Part shown: positions 14,222 to 14,424 of the stretch, in pieces | How positions within the stretch are numbered: position 1 is the first letter of the stretch | How the letters are laid out: the number at the start of each line of letters is the position of its first letter | NCBI GenBank assembly: GCA_013003515.1 | Contig: JABDIW010000131.1 | Span: 1-14,424, forward strand | Direction of reading: 5' to 3' | DNA length: 14,424 bases | From: Acidimicrobiia bacterium | GTDB lineage: Bacteria; Actinomycetota; Acidimicrobiia; Spongiisociales; UBA5794 | The notes under the pieces: model-generated | The model's database searches: none | Told to the model about the DNA's origin: nothing | The model's input: only the letters and a program-made list of their open reading frames with translations | Translations under genes and position numbers: made by a program

Positions 14222-14424
14222 TCAGCCGTACCCCTGATCGCAGGAATTCGGAGAGTTGATCGACCCGACCCTTTCGTCGACCGGTGAACCCCACAGCAGC
14301 ACACGCCCCGATCCACCGCGGAGAACCCAGGTGTCGTCGTCGGGGTACTCGACGGTGAACCGGTTGTAGATGATCTCCATGGTGCCGAGGGTGTCGGTGA
14401 GGCGGAGACCTGACACCGACTCGA
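14222..14424 (-). CDS. C-terminal part of a paralogue of the anchored protein at 6207-7001 (5' end outside window)
   Basis: The frame is open from the window edge to the TGA at 14222-14224, giving 66 visible residues. They align with the second half of the domain at 6207-7001. SGLRLTDTLGTMEIIYN matches SGLRLGDSIERLEEIYN, and GRVLLWGSPVDERVGSINSP with a nearby Cys matches GRLLLYGP...RVLGIYAPDAC. A few residues differ at the very end (CDQGYG). The start, anchor helix and first half of the domain should lie beyond 14424. A GTG at 14414-14416 could pose as a start but falls inside the conserved motif. The gene converges on the WbpB-like gene with a 3-base gap. Its function is unknown. Confidence 0.65.
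   Translation of the reverse strand, partial: ESVSGLRLTDTLGTMEIIYNRFTVEYPDDDTWVLRGGSGRVLLWGSPVDERVGSINSPNSCDQGYG

Overview
The window is high-GC bacterial DNA, with GTG starts at many genes, gene junctions overlapping by 1 to 4 bases, and leaderless-looking promoters. It carries a caa3-type oxidase operon and LytR-CpsA-Psr (LCP) type cell-envelope genes. Together these suggest an actinobacterium, perhaps of the Acidimicrobiia type. That placement is inferred from style and gene content; no marker gene was available.

Layout. (1) Positions 2-649: the 3' end of a membrane protein with a long Pro/Glu/Val/Thr-rich stretch. Its tail overlaps a convergent TauE/SafE-like permease (633-1355, minus). 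(2) Positions 1480-5421: a compact operon for an aa3-type oxidase, coxB-ctaD-ctaE-ctaF. CoxB is a predicted lipoprotein with a fused cytochrome c domain. (3) Positions 5447-6202: a multi-spanning membrane protein whose frame is broken by one in-frame TAG at 5603-5605. (4) Positions 6207-8917, minus: two genes joined by a GTGA overlap. The upstream gene (639 aa) fuses a tyrosine-kinase/MinD-like P-loop domain, which has lost the Walker A lysine, to an extracytoplasmic LCP domain. The downstream gene encodes a membrane-anchored protein of no recognised family. (5) Positions 9076-14218, plus: surface-polysaccharide genes. They are a CapD/WbpM-like membrane nucleotide-sugar dehydratase, a WecA/WbpL-like polyprenyl-phosphate sugar-1-phosphate transferase, a WbpA-like UDP-sugar 6-dehydrogenase and a WbpB/WlbA-like 3-dehydrogenase. 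(6) Positions 14222-14424, minus: the 3' end of a paralogue of the anchored protein in block 4.

How the parts may work together. Blocks 4 to 6 look like the edge of a cell-surface glycan locus. The plus-strand genes would make modified UDP-GlcNAc-derived sugars, probably including a 3-oxidised uronic acid, and load the first sugar onto a lipid carrier. The LCP fusion could attach finished polymer to the wall while its cytoplasmic domain senses or organises assembly. The two paralogous anchored proteins flank these genes and may be accessory factors. The oxidase operon is a separate respiratory module.

The most unusual item is the P-loop/LCP fusion protein. Next are its lost P-loop lysine, the in-frame amber codon in the membrane protein, and the paralogous pair of uncharacterised anchored proteins. 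I see no tRNA, rRNA, CRISPR array, insertion sequence or phage gene. No gene-free stretch exceeds 300 bases.
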